Source of the DNA: Dehalococcoidia bacterium
Lineage (GTDB): Bacteria; Chloroflexota; Dehalococcoidia; Lucifugimonadales; Lucifugimonadaceae
Assembly (NCBI GenBank): GCA_030747175.1
Contig: JASLLE010000020.1
Coordinates: 1-37,628 of the forward strand
Direction: 5' to 3'
Length of the DNA stretch: 37,628 bases
Shown: positions 16,172 through 25,124 of the stretch, one piece after another
How the letters are laid out: each line of letters starts with the position of its first letter
Position numbering within the stretch: position 1 is the first letter of the stretch
Position numbers and translations under genes: made by a program
Notes under the pieces: generated by a model
Database searches by the model: none
Seen by the model: the letters and a program-made list of their open reading frames with translations, nothing else
Told to the model about the DNA's origin: nothing

Positions 16172-17086
16172 CTACGCCAGCGCCGGAACGACCGTGTCCA
16201 TGAATAGTTTCATGTCGTCCAGGGTCTGAAAGTCGGGAAAGGTTGCGATGCACAGGTCGAAACCCATTTCCGCCAGCTCCTCAAACTGATCGATAACGGC
16301 GCTGGGATCACCGGCGATCGCTCGCTGATCGCCGCCCGCGGCCCACTCTTCCCCGCGGCTACGTGCCTTTGCGCTGTCGCGGTCGATGAATATGCGATGC
16401 GTCAACGTCTTCCGTATCGAGTCATAGTCCCGGTCCGCGGCTTCACAGTGTCCGCGTAGCGCGTCCAGCTTTCGCTGGTGTACCGCGACACTCCGGGAAA
16501 CGTCGTCCCACCAGTCGGCGTGACGCGCCACAACTCCCAGCGTCAATTGTTCGCCGCCACCGCCGAGCATCAGCGGTGGCAGCGGATCCGGCCGGGGCTC
16601 GCTGTACGCATTCTCGATCGTGTAGTGCGTCCCGGAGAACGACGCCGGTGACTCCGTCCACATCGCCTTGATGACCTGGACGCCCTCTTCAAACATCTCG
16701 ATCCGCTGTCGTGGTAACGGATACTGAAGCCCGTATGCCCTGTGCTCGCCCTCGTGCCATCCCGCTCCATACCCGAGGATGAAACGTCCGCTCGACATCT
16801 CATGGAGGCTTGCCGCCATCTTTGCCAGGATTGACGGCGGCCGGAACGAGTTGCTCATGACAATTGTGCCAAGCTCCGGCCCCGGGTAACGAGCCGCTAT
16901 CCACGTCAGCAGCGTCCAGCACTCAACCCGCCACTCATCGGCGTAGTTCAGATGATCGGAAACCCACAGCGACGAAAACCCCTGTGATGCCACGTCGAGC
17001 GATCGGTGGAGGTCGCCCAGGTAGTCACGCGGCACGATGTTCTCAAGGCCGCGGTCGCCCGCCGGCGGGTTGTAACCAAATTCCAT
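16172..17086 (-). CDS. LLM-class flavin/F420-dependent oxidoreductase
   Basis: 304 residues. The ATG at 17086 (MEFGYNPPAGDR) is preceded by AAAGG; the frame stays open upstream but without family similarity. GFSSLWVSDHLNY (residues about 38-50), IVMSNSFRPPSILAKMAASLHEMSSGRFILGYGAGW (about 80-115) and RIEMFEEGVQVIKAMW are the luciferase-like monooxygenase barrel signatures of the F420-dependent tetrahydromethanopterin-reductase-like branch. PDPLPPLMLGGGGEQLTLGVVARHADWW is the usual later strand. The enzyme uses reduced F420 or FMN, and its substrate is unknown. Many paralogues of this family are a known feature of SAR202 genomes. It is transcribed divergently from the giant lipoprotein gene. 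Confidence 0.88.
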   Translation of the reverse strand: MEFGYNPPAGDRGLENIVPRDYLGDLHRSLDVASQGFSSLWVSDHLNYADEWRVECWTLLTWIAARYPGPELGTIVMSNSFRPPSILAKMAASLHEMSSGRFILGYGAGWHEGEHRAYGLQYPLPRQRIEMFEEGVQVIKAMWTESPASFSGTHYTIENAYSEPRPDPLPPLMLGGGGEQLTLGVVARHADWWDDVSRSVAVHQRKLDALRGHCEAADRDYDSIRKTLTHRIFIDRDSAKARSRGEEWAAGGDQRAIAGDPSAVIDQFEELAEMGFDLCIATFPDFQTLDDMKLFMDTVVPALA

Positions 17087-17334
17087 GCGTGCCTTTGTTG
17101 CCAACGAAATGCACTCCTGATGAATTGGGACGTCCAATCGTGAACAGCACGCGATAGACCCGCGCCCCACGTTTCGACACAGGGTACCGCCTCTCCCGGT
17201 GACTCGCGACGCCCGAACTGTCTCCGAGGACATCCGCACGACGACGACCGACAGGCGAAGAAGCAAGGTGTTGCGCAATCCGTCTGGCGATTACACAGTT
17301 CCCCAATCCTGCTCGGTCTTGTAACCTGCGATGC

Positions 17335-20300
17335 ATGGCTGGCCATGACCACCACGACCGTGCAGCCAAACCCACGCGCCGCACGCGCGCCCTGCGGACG
17401 ACACTACGCATCTTTTTCATGCTGTTCCTGGCGGGGATGGTGGCCTGCTCCGCCGGATCCGAGGAACCAGGATCGGGCGACGGACCGCCTTCAGGCATCC
17501 TGAACGCCCCGGACGATTCCAGCTTCGACCCGGACTTTGGTCTCGATCCGGAGCCGGAAAGCAGTGATCGGGCGTCCCCGGGCGGCGGTGATTTTGAGCG
17601 TCCGGCGGATGGCAATATCCCGCCCATCACTCCGCCACCGAACGCTGGCGACGATGTGATCGCTCCTACGGCCACCGCGGTCCCCACCAGTGGGCTGAGC
17701 CCTGAGCCAACAGCCACGCCGGGCGCCGTAGACGTCAATGGGCTCAGGCCCGACCCAACAGCTACGCCCCGGCCCGTGATCGCCGACGAGCAAATCTACT
17801 CCTGCCTGATTGACGGCGATCACGAGATGCTGAAACAGGTCCAGTTTTCGCCCACTCCCCCTGCCCCGGCGAACGAGACGGTGATATCCATCGACGGCGA
17901 CGCGTCGGACTGGGCGGGCAGGCCGACGATTGCGGTGGATCCGGGCGGTGATTCTGAAGCCGGGTTTCCGGACCTCGGCGCGGTTCGCGCATTCCGGAAC
18001 GAAACCGCCCTGTACCTGGCGGCGGAAGTGGGTGAATACTCGAAAGAATTTGATTCGGTCGAAACCTACGTCAACTCCGGAGATCGTGAGTTCTTCATCG
18101 GCTGGTCACCCCTCGGTGAGTACGGTTGGGCGGCCGATATCACCAATGGTTGGGTCGACATGGGCGCGTTGAGACGGTCCAGTTTCGCCATCGGATCAGA
18201 TTTCGAGGCGCGGATCGATCTACGCGACCTCGGTTCTCCGCAGACACTTGCCATCATCCGGACACAGGTAATGGCCGGAGAGTGCTGCGGCCCAACGTGG
18301 CGAGCCGTCGACTTGTTGGAGTCAACCGATCCAGTCCCTTCGGTCGCCGAGGTGGACCCGGAATGGCGACTTGCTCCCGAGGGCGGAGCACGAGAAGCAC
18401 GGTTTATGCTCGCCACGCCTGACACGCGCGCCATCGATATCGCATTCGATTCAGCGAGCGAGCGAGCATCGGTGACGGGCCTGGCCGGGGCCGTGCCGTC
18501 CAACTCACAGGTGCTCGTCGGCAACATCGAACTGAACGACTTCATCATGCTCCGCGCTGATATAAATGGCGCTTTCTCCACCGACGTTGCCGCCGTCGAA
18601 GGAACCCACGTCCTGGTCAAGCAGGACACGACCAATACCTTCATCCGTGAGGACCGCCAAACCTTCTCCGAGAACGTCATAGCGCCCGGGGTGTTGATCC
18701 AGATCCCGGTCACGCCCTCCTCCGACGGGGTGGCGGTTTCCGCCGGGGCACGTCCCTGTTGCGGGGAGGAAGGCATTGCTCCCTTCACCGTCGCCGGAGT
18801 ACTCAAGACCGACCACGTAAGCGCCGGCGACAGGGTCCGTATTTCCGGCGTCGTCACGGTATTCGCGGGCGCGGCGGACGGACCACGCGACCAGGGACTT
18901 GAACTGCAATTGACGCTGCTGGGCGACAACGGCGGGCGACAGGTTGGTCGCGCAGGCAAGTTCATATCGCCTTTCCTCACGCCGACCGGTCTCCCGATAG
19001 AACGAACCCTTCAGGGTTCCCCCCTGGGACGGATCAATGTCGGATTTCAAGAAATTCGGTTCGAGTTCGATGGCCGCCACTGGGCCGCCAAGTTTGACCT
19101 TGAGATCGAAATCCCCGAAAACGTGAGGGACGGCACTTACGGGTTGTTGGCCGAAAATCTCTGGGGCCTCAGCGACCAGGCTCTCGCCCCGGACTCCAGC
19201 CTGCGCCCCTTCGACATCGTCACTCGTGACGACAACCAGTACCGTCCTACCCTGGCGACGCTCGTGGTGGGCGATCCCAATCCGATGCGGCTCACGACGA
19301 CCCTTCTCGCGGACCAGGTCGATGACGGCGCACGCGGCGGGGTGATCGCACGCGAAGATTTCGGGCTCTTCGACATCGCCGGCAGGTCGTCATCCCGTCA
19401 CGACCCGGTCGTTCCGAGGTTCGATGCCCTGGGTGACCCGTGGTCGTACCGGCTCGACCCCTTCGCGCCGATGCTGGACGTGGTGGACCGCGCTATTCCG
19501 GGCGCGCCGGCGTTGAACCCGGTCCTGGGCGCCGGTTCCGGGAGTTCCCTCAAGGTCACGGTTCAGCGCCCGGACGGCGGTGTTGACGTGATCGGGCCCG
19601 CTCCTCTAACCCGTTACGGAGTCAAATCGCCACGCACCCCCTGGAACGACACGCTCAACCCGGGCGGCGGTGACCTGCGGGAGATCCCGCAACTCATGGG
19701 CGATGGCGACACTTTCGCTTATTCGTTCCCGTCGGACGGCGACTACATCGTCACCCTGAACGGACGGGTTACCGATACGCAGGGCAACGTCCACGGTATC
19801 TGCGGGACTTACGACCTGACGGTCGCGAGCCACCTGGAGATCGAGACCGCGCTCCTGCCGACCACGCCATTCGAAATCGGAGACAGCATCGCTCCAACCG
19901 TGACCATCCTCCCGGGCGTGCCCGCCGACATCGCGTACACGGTGACACACGTCGCCGCAGATGGCGCGGTCGATCAACAGACGTTCCGTGGCACGGCGAA
20001 CCGGTACGGATGGTGGGACGGGGGTGGCGAGAGCTACCGGTTCAACAGGGACGGGGAATACATAGTCGATATCGACACCCGATACCCGTCCGGAGACGGG
20101 CGTCTATGGGTTGGCCGCATGCGATTCGGGGGGGTTGTGGCGACGCCGAATGCACCGATCGTCGCCCACGGGCGGCGCGGGCCCGACGGCCAGACCGAAC
20201 TCGCGCCGCCCTGGGCATTTGAGGAGGTTTTCATAGGCGAAGACTCGGCCCACTGGCAGTTCCCCTACTTCACGGGCGACGTACTGTGGGGAGACACAGA

Positions 20301-21609
20301 ACCCGGGCCGGGACAGGCGGTGGTCACCCATCTATCTGTCCAGTCTCTTGACGATCACCATCCGCTTGTCGAACGCGCCCGAAACGTGACGGAAAGCTTC
20401 GGCGTCAACGAATCGTTGCCCCTGGACGTCGCTCTCCGGGCCGATCAGATGCCGTTGGTGCTCGGGCCCGAAGACCGCTCACTCCCGGGATCCCACCCTG
20501 ACGAGCTTTCGCTCTGGTCATACATCTACGGCAGCGCGCAGCGTCCGGGCGTCCGCGTGCGAGAAATGGTCCTGGGTGACGATGTGAGCGGAGCTTACTG
20601 GCGCTTCGGGGACTCGTACCACGGCCAGCTCGGAAACGGCCCAGAGGGCGACCTCCCGGGGGATTTCAAGTTCCTGTACGGCGGCGCGGTGATCAGGGAT
20701 CCGGTTACCGACGAGGGCATTTACGCCATCTACGGATCCTCGTGGGTCCACACGCTGGCGGACGATCCGCTCGGTTCCAGGTTGTTCCCGCCGTTCCAGG
20801 GAGCCGCCGGTGGCCCAAATGGCGGACCGTTGTTCACCACCCACGGGCGAGAGATCGACATATTCATGATGCCGATGGCGGTCCGGCCCGGAGCGGTGCT
20901 GGAAACGGGCGATACGTTCCGCATGTCGGGGCCGGTAATGCCGACCCTCCCGAGCCTTGTTGAGTACACAGTGATCGCTCCGGACGGCACGCGCCGACAA
21001 CTGGGCGGACGGGCCAACGCGATCGGCTATTTCTACGACCCATCGGATGATTTCATTATCGATCAACCCGGACTCTGGACCGTGGAGCTGGCCGTCACCC
21101 ACGACGGCATGACCAGCGCCGGGCCCGTGCAACCGCCCTTCCCGGCGGGCGGTCCGTTGACGCCGGACGGACGCACCTTCAACTTCGTGGTCGTGGACGG
21201 AACGACGCACCGGTCAGAATGGGCCACCGACCTCGCAGACATCCCGCCACGAGAGTGGTTCGAGGACAGCAGCAACGCAACGTTCACGACACGGCTGCCG
21301 GCCGGATGGGACGGCGATTCGGCGCGGCTGGTCGTCACGATGCCGGGCAACGTCCTGGTGGATGAGCAAGTCAACGTCGCCGGCGGACAGGTCACCTGGG
21401 AACTCAAAGGCGGCGAATTGAACGCTCTCGCCAGCAACTTCGATACCGGCGGTGTGCCGAATTCGAGCACCGGCGGCGGACTGTACGACACGCTCACGAT
21501 CACGATGTTTGCCGAGGGGGCCATTGAAGGTGTGCCCGCGACGGCGATCGCGTCGATGGTGACCCACGGGGCGCGCGTACCGGAGACGCCGCCGATTTCG
21601 GACCTGTGA
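17335..21609 (+). CDS. Giant putative lipoprotein with CBM9/DOMON-like domain, function unknown
   Basis: 1424 residues. The N-terminus has a basic n-region, a hydrophobic stretch (residues 25-37) and the lipobox-like LAGMVAC with C38, so it is probably an exported lipoprotein. Residues 40-180 are Pro/Gly/Asp-rich with TATP motifs, a surface linker style common in Chloroflexota. Residues about 183-330 (ISIDGDASDWAG..., NETALYLAAEV, REFFIGWSP) resemble the CBM9/DOMON-like fold used for sugar or heme binding. The remaining roughly 1100 residues look like repeated beta-sandwich domains (DGDYIVTLNGRVTDTQGN, DGEYIVDIDTRYPSGDGR, PGLWTVELAVTHDGMTS). Vicinal cysteines occur at 317-318 and 475-476 (CCG). 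No ribosome-binding site is evident at 17335. The stop overlaps the cytochrome gene start by GTGA, so the two products are made together. Confidence 0.7.
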   Translation: MAGHDHHDRAAKPTRRTRALRTTLRIFFMLFLAGMVACSAGSEEPGSGDGPPSGILNAPDDSSFDPDFGLDPEPESSDRASPGGGDFERPADGNIPPITPPPNAGDDVIAPTATAVPTSGLSPEPTATPGAVDVNGLRPDPTATPRPVIADEQIYSCLIDGDHEMLKQVQFSPTPPAPANETVISIDGDASDWAGRPTIAVDPGGDSEAGFPDLGAVRAFRNETALYLAAEVGEYSKEFDSVETYVNSGDREFFIGWSPLGEYGWAADITNGWVDMGALRRSSFAIGSDFEARIDLRDLGSPQTLAIIRTQVMAGECCGPTWRAVDLLESTDPVPSVAEVDPEWRLAPEGGAREARFMLATPDTRAIDIAFDSASERASVTGLAGAVPSNSQVLVGNIELNDFIMLRADINGAFSTDVAAVEGTHVLVKQDTTNTFIREDRQTFSENVIAPGVLIQIPVTPSSDGVAVSAGARPCCGEEGIAPFTVAGVLKTDHVSAGDRVRISGVVTVFAGAADGPRDQGLELQLTLLGDNGGRQVGRAGKFISPFLTPTGLPIERTLQGSPLGRINVGFQEIRFEFDGRHWAAKFDLEIEIPENVRDGTYGLLAENLWGLSDQALAPDSSLRPFDIVTRDDNQYRPTLATLVVGDPNPMRLTTTLLADQVDDGARGGVIAREDFGLFDIAGRSSSRHDPVVPRFDALGDPWSYRLDPFAPMLDVVDRAIPGAPALNPVLGAGSGSSLKVTVQRPDGGVDVIGPAPLTRYGVKSPRTPWNDTLNPGGGDLREIPQLMGDGDTFAYSFPSDGDYIVTLNGRVTDTQGNVHGICGTYDLTVASHLEIETALLPTTPFEIGDSIAPTVTILPGVPADIAYTVTHVAADGAVDQQTFRGTANRYGWWDGGGESYRFNRDGEYIVDIDTRYPSGDGRLWVGRMRFGGVVATPNAPIVAHGRRGPDGQTELAPPWAFEEVFIGEDSAHWQFPYFTGDVLWGDTEPGPGQAVVTHLSVQSLDDHHPLVERARNVTESFGVNESLPLDVALRADQMPLVLGPEDRSLPGSHPDELSLWSYIYGSAQRPGVRVREMVLGDDVSGAYWRFGDSYHGQLGNGPEGDLPGDFKFLYGGAVIRDPVTDEGIYAIYGSSWVHTLADDPLGSRLFPPFQGAAGGPNGGPLFTTHGREIDIFMMPMAVRPGAVLETGDTFRMSGPVMPTLPSLVEYTVIAPDGTRRQLGGRANAIGYFYDPSDDFIIDQPGLWTVELAVTHDGMTSAGPVQPPFPAGGPLTPDGRTFNFVVVDGTTHRSEWATDLADIPPREWFEDSSNATFTTRLPAGWDGDSARLVVTMPGNVLVDEQVNVAGGQVTWELKGGELNALASNFDTGGVPNSSTGGGLYDTLTITMFAEGAIEGVPATAIASMVTHGARVPETPPISDL

Positions 21610-23600
21610 GATCGCGCGTCGCCACTCGGTCCGGAACAGCGGGCGGGTTGCAGCTCGTCGCTGCGTCGATCGTTCTCGCGCTCGCCGTCACCTGCAGCGG
21701 CGGCGACGGCGTACCAACGCCCGGGATCGAGGCGGCTTCCCCCTCCTCCACAGCTCCCGGGAAATCCGAACCGGTACCGACCGCCGCGCCCGTTGAGACA
21801 TCGACTGCGACACCGGCATCAACGGCCGCACCGGAGTCCGGCCCGGCAACTGTTAAGTCGCCGACCGTCCCGGCGACGGGCATCCCGGTCGGCCCGGCGC
21901 CGCTCTCCGGCCCGCAATCATCGTCCGCCGTGGCCCTGACCCCGGACGGGCGGCTGGTCATGGCCGTCAACCCGGACAGCGACTCGGTATCGATCGTAGA
22001 CACCGGTTCCCTGCAACTGCTGGCTGAGGTAGCCGTGGGAGACGATCCCAGGACTCTCGCCGTTACACCTTCAGGCACCCATGCCGTGGTCGCCAACCAC
22101 GCCGGAGCCAGTGTTTCCGCGATCGATCTTTCGTCGTTTGAAGAAGTCGCTCGCTGGCCGGTCGGCCCTATGCCTTACGGCGTTGTGACCGATGGAACAT
22201 CCGCCTATCTCACGGAGTTCGGCGCCGGGACGGTGAGCGCGATCGACCTCGCATCCGGAGATATTTCAGGGAGCATAGAGGTAGGTCCGTTTCCGGCGGG
22301 GCTGGCCTTGATCCCCGGGGTCGGAAGCGGCGATCAGTTGCTCGTCACACACTTGTTTGACGGTGATCTCACGTCCATCGAAATCCCGGCGCTACGCGTC
22401 AGCTGGACCGTATCGACCGGCGCCGACAGCAACGTGTCACAGTTCGTCACCGTATCGCCAGACGGGGCATCCGCGTTCGTGCCTCACACGCGATCGAACG
22501 TCAGCAACACCACTCTCGTATTCGATTCCACGGTGTTCCCAGTGGTGAATGTCGTGGATCTTGAAACGCGGCTGCTGATCAATAGAGAACGAATCACGTT
22601 GGACACGGCAGACCGTCCCGTCAGCCTGCCGTTTGCCATGGCGCTCACGCCCGACGCGACTCGCGCCTTCATCGTGAACGCCGGGAGCGACCAGGTTTCG
22701 GTCATCGACATGGATACAAATCGCGCCGTCGCAAACCTGTCCGTGGGGGCCAACCCGCGCGGCATAGCCCTGTCGCCTGATGGCGAACGGGCCTACGTCG
22801 ATAACGTCCTGGACGGAACGTTAAGCGTGATAGACGCGGAAACGCCAGCCGTGACCAACACCTTGAAGCTCACTGAGATCCCGCTCGACCCGGAGATCCT
22901 GCTCGGCAAGCAGATCTTCAACTCGGCCGCCGAACCGGTGCTTTCCACTGACGGGTGGATCGCATGCGCCGCCTGTCATTTCGATGGCGGCGGAGACCAA
23001 CGCACGTGGCTGGGATTCCCGGATGGACCACGCAATACACCGTCGCTGCTCGGCGTGGGGGAGACGCTGCCGGTCCACTGGTCCGGCGACCTGGACGAGC
23101 TGGCTGACGTGGAGTTAACGATTCGAAACATCCAGGCCGGGAGCGGCCTGGTGGAGGGTGATGAGTTGGATTCGCTCGGGCCATCCCTTACCGGAGTGTC
23201 CGTCGACCTCGACGCTCTCGCCGCTTATATGGACTCTCTAAAAGTGCCACCACCACCGCACGAAACCGACCCCGATATGTTCAATGCCGGCGCACAGGTA
23301 TTCCAGGCGCTCGGGTGCTCCGAATGCCACATTCCGGGAACTTTCGTCGATGGGATGATTCACGATGTGGGTACGGGTGATCCGGAGCTTGAGAAAAACT
23401 CCCACGGCCGTGGCACTGCGTTCGATACCCCGAGCCTGCGCGGCCTCTGGTCCACCGCCCCCTACCTGCACGACGGCGCCGCACCTACGCTCGCAGACGT
23501 GTTGCGCTCCGGCGAGACACACGCCGTAGCCGGGGATCTGAGCGATGCCGAGATCGACGACCTCGTCGCCTATTTGCTTGCGCTCCCGGTCCCGGGATGA
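21606..23600 (+). CDS. Exported beta-propeller (YVTN-type) protein fused to di-heme c-type cytochrome (MauG/CcpA-like)
   Basis: 664 residues from the GTG at 21606, overlapping the previous TGA. The N-terminus LQLVAASIVLALAVTCSGG is a signal with lipobox-like VTC. A Pro/Thr/Ala linker follows (about 35-100). Residues about 105-425 are propeller blades with repeated LTPDGRLVMAVNPDSDSVSI, VTPSGTHAVVANHAGASVSA and LSPDGERAYVDNVLDGTLSV units. The C-terminal part has two heme c sites, C454-A-A-C457-H and C571-S-E-C574-H, in di-heme peroxidase/MauG-like surroundings (GKQIFNSA, TPSLRGLWSTAPYLHDGAAPTLADVL). It likely acts outside the membrane in electron transfer or peroxide/cofactor chemistry. A partner role with the giant lipoprotein is inferred from the coupled genes. 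Confidence 0.86.
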   Translation: MRSRVATRSGTAGGLQLVAASIVLALAVTCSGGDGVPTPGIEAASPSSTAPGKSEPVPTAAPVETSTATPASTAAPESGPATVKSPTVPATGIPVGPAPLSGPQSSSAVALTPDGRLVMAVNPDSDSVSIVDTGSLQLLAEVAVGDDPRTLAVTPSGTHAVVANHAGASVSAIDLSSFEEVARWPVGPMPYGVVTDGTSAYLTEFGAGTVSAIDLASGDISGSIEVGPFPAGLALIPGVGSGDQLLVTHLFDGDLTSIEIPALRVSWTVSTGADSNVSQFVTVSPDGASAFVPHTRSNVSNTTLVFDSTVFPVVNVVDLETRLLINRERITLDTADRPVSLPFAMALTPDATRAFIVNAGSDQVSVIDMDTNRAVANLSVGANPRGIALSPDGERAYVDNVLDGTLSVIDAETPAVTNTLKLTEIPLDPEILLGKQIFNSAAEPVLSTDGWIACAACHFDGGGDQRTWLGFPDGPRNTPSLLGVGETLPVHWSGDLDELADVELTIRNIQAGSGLVEGDELDSLGPSLTGVSVDLDALAAYMDSLKVPPPPHETDPDMFNAGAQVFQALGCSECHIPGTFVDGMIHDVGTGDPELEKNSHGRGTAFDTPSLRGLWSTAPYLHDGAAPTLADVLRSGETHAVAGDLSDAEIDDLVAYLLALPVPG

Positions 23601-23688
23601 ATCGTGTCGATCAATCCTTCACCTATATCGACTTGTGGCCCGGGCTGTTTCTCGTGACCTCCCCCCGCCATCCCGGTCTCCCCCTCGA

Positions 23689-24150
23689 TCACGACAGTTC
23701 CCGCGCCGCGTCGCGCTCCAGCTCGCCCAGCTTTTCTACCCGCCTGCGGAAATGGTCTTCCGTGCTAAACCTGGCATCCAGAAACGCTCGAAGGATTTCC
23801 TCTGCGAGGTTCAGCCCGATGATCTGCGCCCCGAGGCAGATCACGTTCACATCATCGTGCTCGACACCCTGGTGCGCTGAGTAGGTGTCGTGGCTCAGCG
23901 ACGCCCGGATGCCCGGGATCTTGTTGGCGGCGATAGCCGCGCCGACCCCGGTCCCACACACCATGATCCCGCGTTCCGCCCTGCCCGCTTTCACATCACC
24001 GCATACGAGCCGCGCTATGTCCGGGAAATCGACCGGCTCGGTGCTGTTCGTCCCGTGATCTACGACCTCATGGCCCCAAGCCTGCAGCAACTCCACCACC
24101 GGGCCTTTCATAGGGAATCCGGCGTGATCTCCTCCTATCGCGATCCGCAT
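23689..24150 (-). CDS. rpiB: Ribose 5-phosphate isomerase B / RpiB-LacAB family sugar-phosphate isomerase
   Basis: 153 residues, standard RpiB length. The start is the ATG at 24150 (MRIAIGGDHAGF); a clear ribosome-binding site is not visible. Active-site features are D8-H9 in GGDHAG, C65 in MVCGTGVGAAIAANK (the catalytic cysteine) and H98 in VEHDDVNVICLG. The enzyme interconverts ribose 5-phosphate and ribulose 5-phosphate, or a related aldose/ketose phosphate, in the cytoplasm. It is on the same strand as the SDR gene immediately upstream (44-base gap), so the two may form an operon. LacA/B-type or allose-type activity cannot be excluded by sequence alone. Confidence 0.9.
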   Translation of the reverse strand: MRIAIGGDHAGFPMKGPVVELLQAWGHEVVDHGTNSTEPVDFPDIARLVCGDVKAGRAERGIMVCGTGVGAAIAANKIPGIRASLSHDTYSAHQGVEHDDVNVICLGAQIIGLNLAEEILRAFLDARFSTEDHFRRRVEKLGELERDAARELS

Positions 24151-24194
24151 TTATGAAGGCTCACTTTCTTCGCGTCCAGGGAACCGCTCGACGA

Positions 24195-24992
24195 TCAGTA
24201 GTGGATCGCTGTCCCGAGGCCGCCAGCCGCCGCGATGGCATCGCCGTTGATGGCGATCGCTCGCGGGGAGGCCAGGAAGGTCACGACGTATGCGATCTCT
24301 CTTGCATCCACGAAATGGTTGATGGAGTTGCCGCTCGCCATCTGCCCTTCGATCTCTTCCTCGGATATGCCCTCCGCCGCGGCCCGGCCAGCAATGATGT
24401 CGGCGGTGCGCTCCGTTCTGGTTGCCCCCGGGTGAACGACGGTCACGTTGATGCCATCCGGTCCGAGCAGGTTGGCCAGGTTCTTTGTCATCGCCGAAAC
24501 CGAAACGTTTCGCATGCTTCCGATCGTTGAACCGGCGTTTCTGGCGGCCATTCCCGATATGTTTATGATCCGCCCCCAGCCCCGCGCCTGCATCAGCGGG
24601 GCGACCGCCTGCGCCGCCCGCAAATAGCCCATTACCTTGACGTTCATGTCGTCCCAGAACATGTCTTTGGTGATCTCGGACAACGGCGGCGGCGGGCCGC
24701 CACCGGGCACGGCTGCGCCGTTGACCAAAATATCGATGTGTCCCAGCGCCTCGTTGGCCTGCGCGACCATCGCCTTTACCGAAACGTCGTCGCCAGTGTC
24801 CACGGTGATCGGAATAATGCGCTGACCGGTTTCTGCCGCCAGTTCGGAGGCCGTCGCTTCAAGCGCCTCCCATCCGCGTGACGCGATAACCACGTCCACG
24901 CCTTCAAGCGCCAGTTCTCGTGCGATCGCTTTGCCAATCCCGCGGCTGCCGCCGGTCACGATCGCCGTTTTGCCGTTGAGTTCAAGATCCAA
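24195..24992 (-). CDS. Short-chain dehydrogenase/reductase-fold protein lacking the YxxxK motif
   Basis: 265 residues, start ATG at 24992. VTGGSRGIGKAIA (residues 12-24) is the NAD(P)-binding motif, NGAA (91-94) the structural motif, and INISG with S146 keeps the catalytic serine. The following segment GSMRNVSVSAMTKNLANLLG should hold Tyr-x3-Lys, but G158 and N162 occupy those places when aligned on the TKxLA helix. VVHPGATRTE follows normally. A standard hydride-transfer mechanism is therefore unlikely; it may act on an unusual substrate, use other residues, or have a binding role. Similar YxxxK-less SDRs occur in Chloroflexota (general knowledge). It precedes rpiB on the same strand. Confidence 0.85.
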   Translation of the reverse strand: MDLELNGKTAIVTGGSRGIGKAIARELALEGVDVVIASRGWEALEATASELAAETGQRIIPITVDTGDDVSVKAMVAQANEALGHIDILVNGAAVPGGGPPPPLSEITKDMFWDDMNVKVMGYLRAAQAVAPLMQARGWGRIINISGMAARNAGSTIGSMRNVSVSAMTKNLANLLGPDGINVTVVHPGATRTERTADIIAGRAAAEGISEEEIEGQMASGNSINHFVDAREIAYVVTFLASPRAIAINGDAIAAAGGLGTAIHY

Positions 24993-25124
24993 AGTACTTC
25001 CCCCGGTCCGGTCGAAATCTCGGCGCTATATAGTCACGTTAACTCAGGTCGTCGGGCGTAACTGTATACCCGGCGGCCCGGGGCCTCTAACGGGATGGAG
25101 TCGAGCTAGCGAAAATCGATCCGC

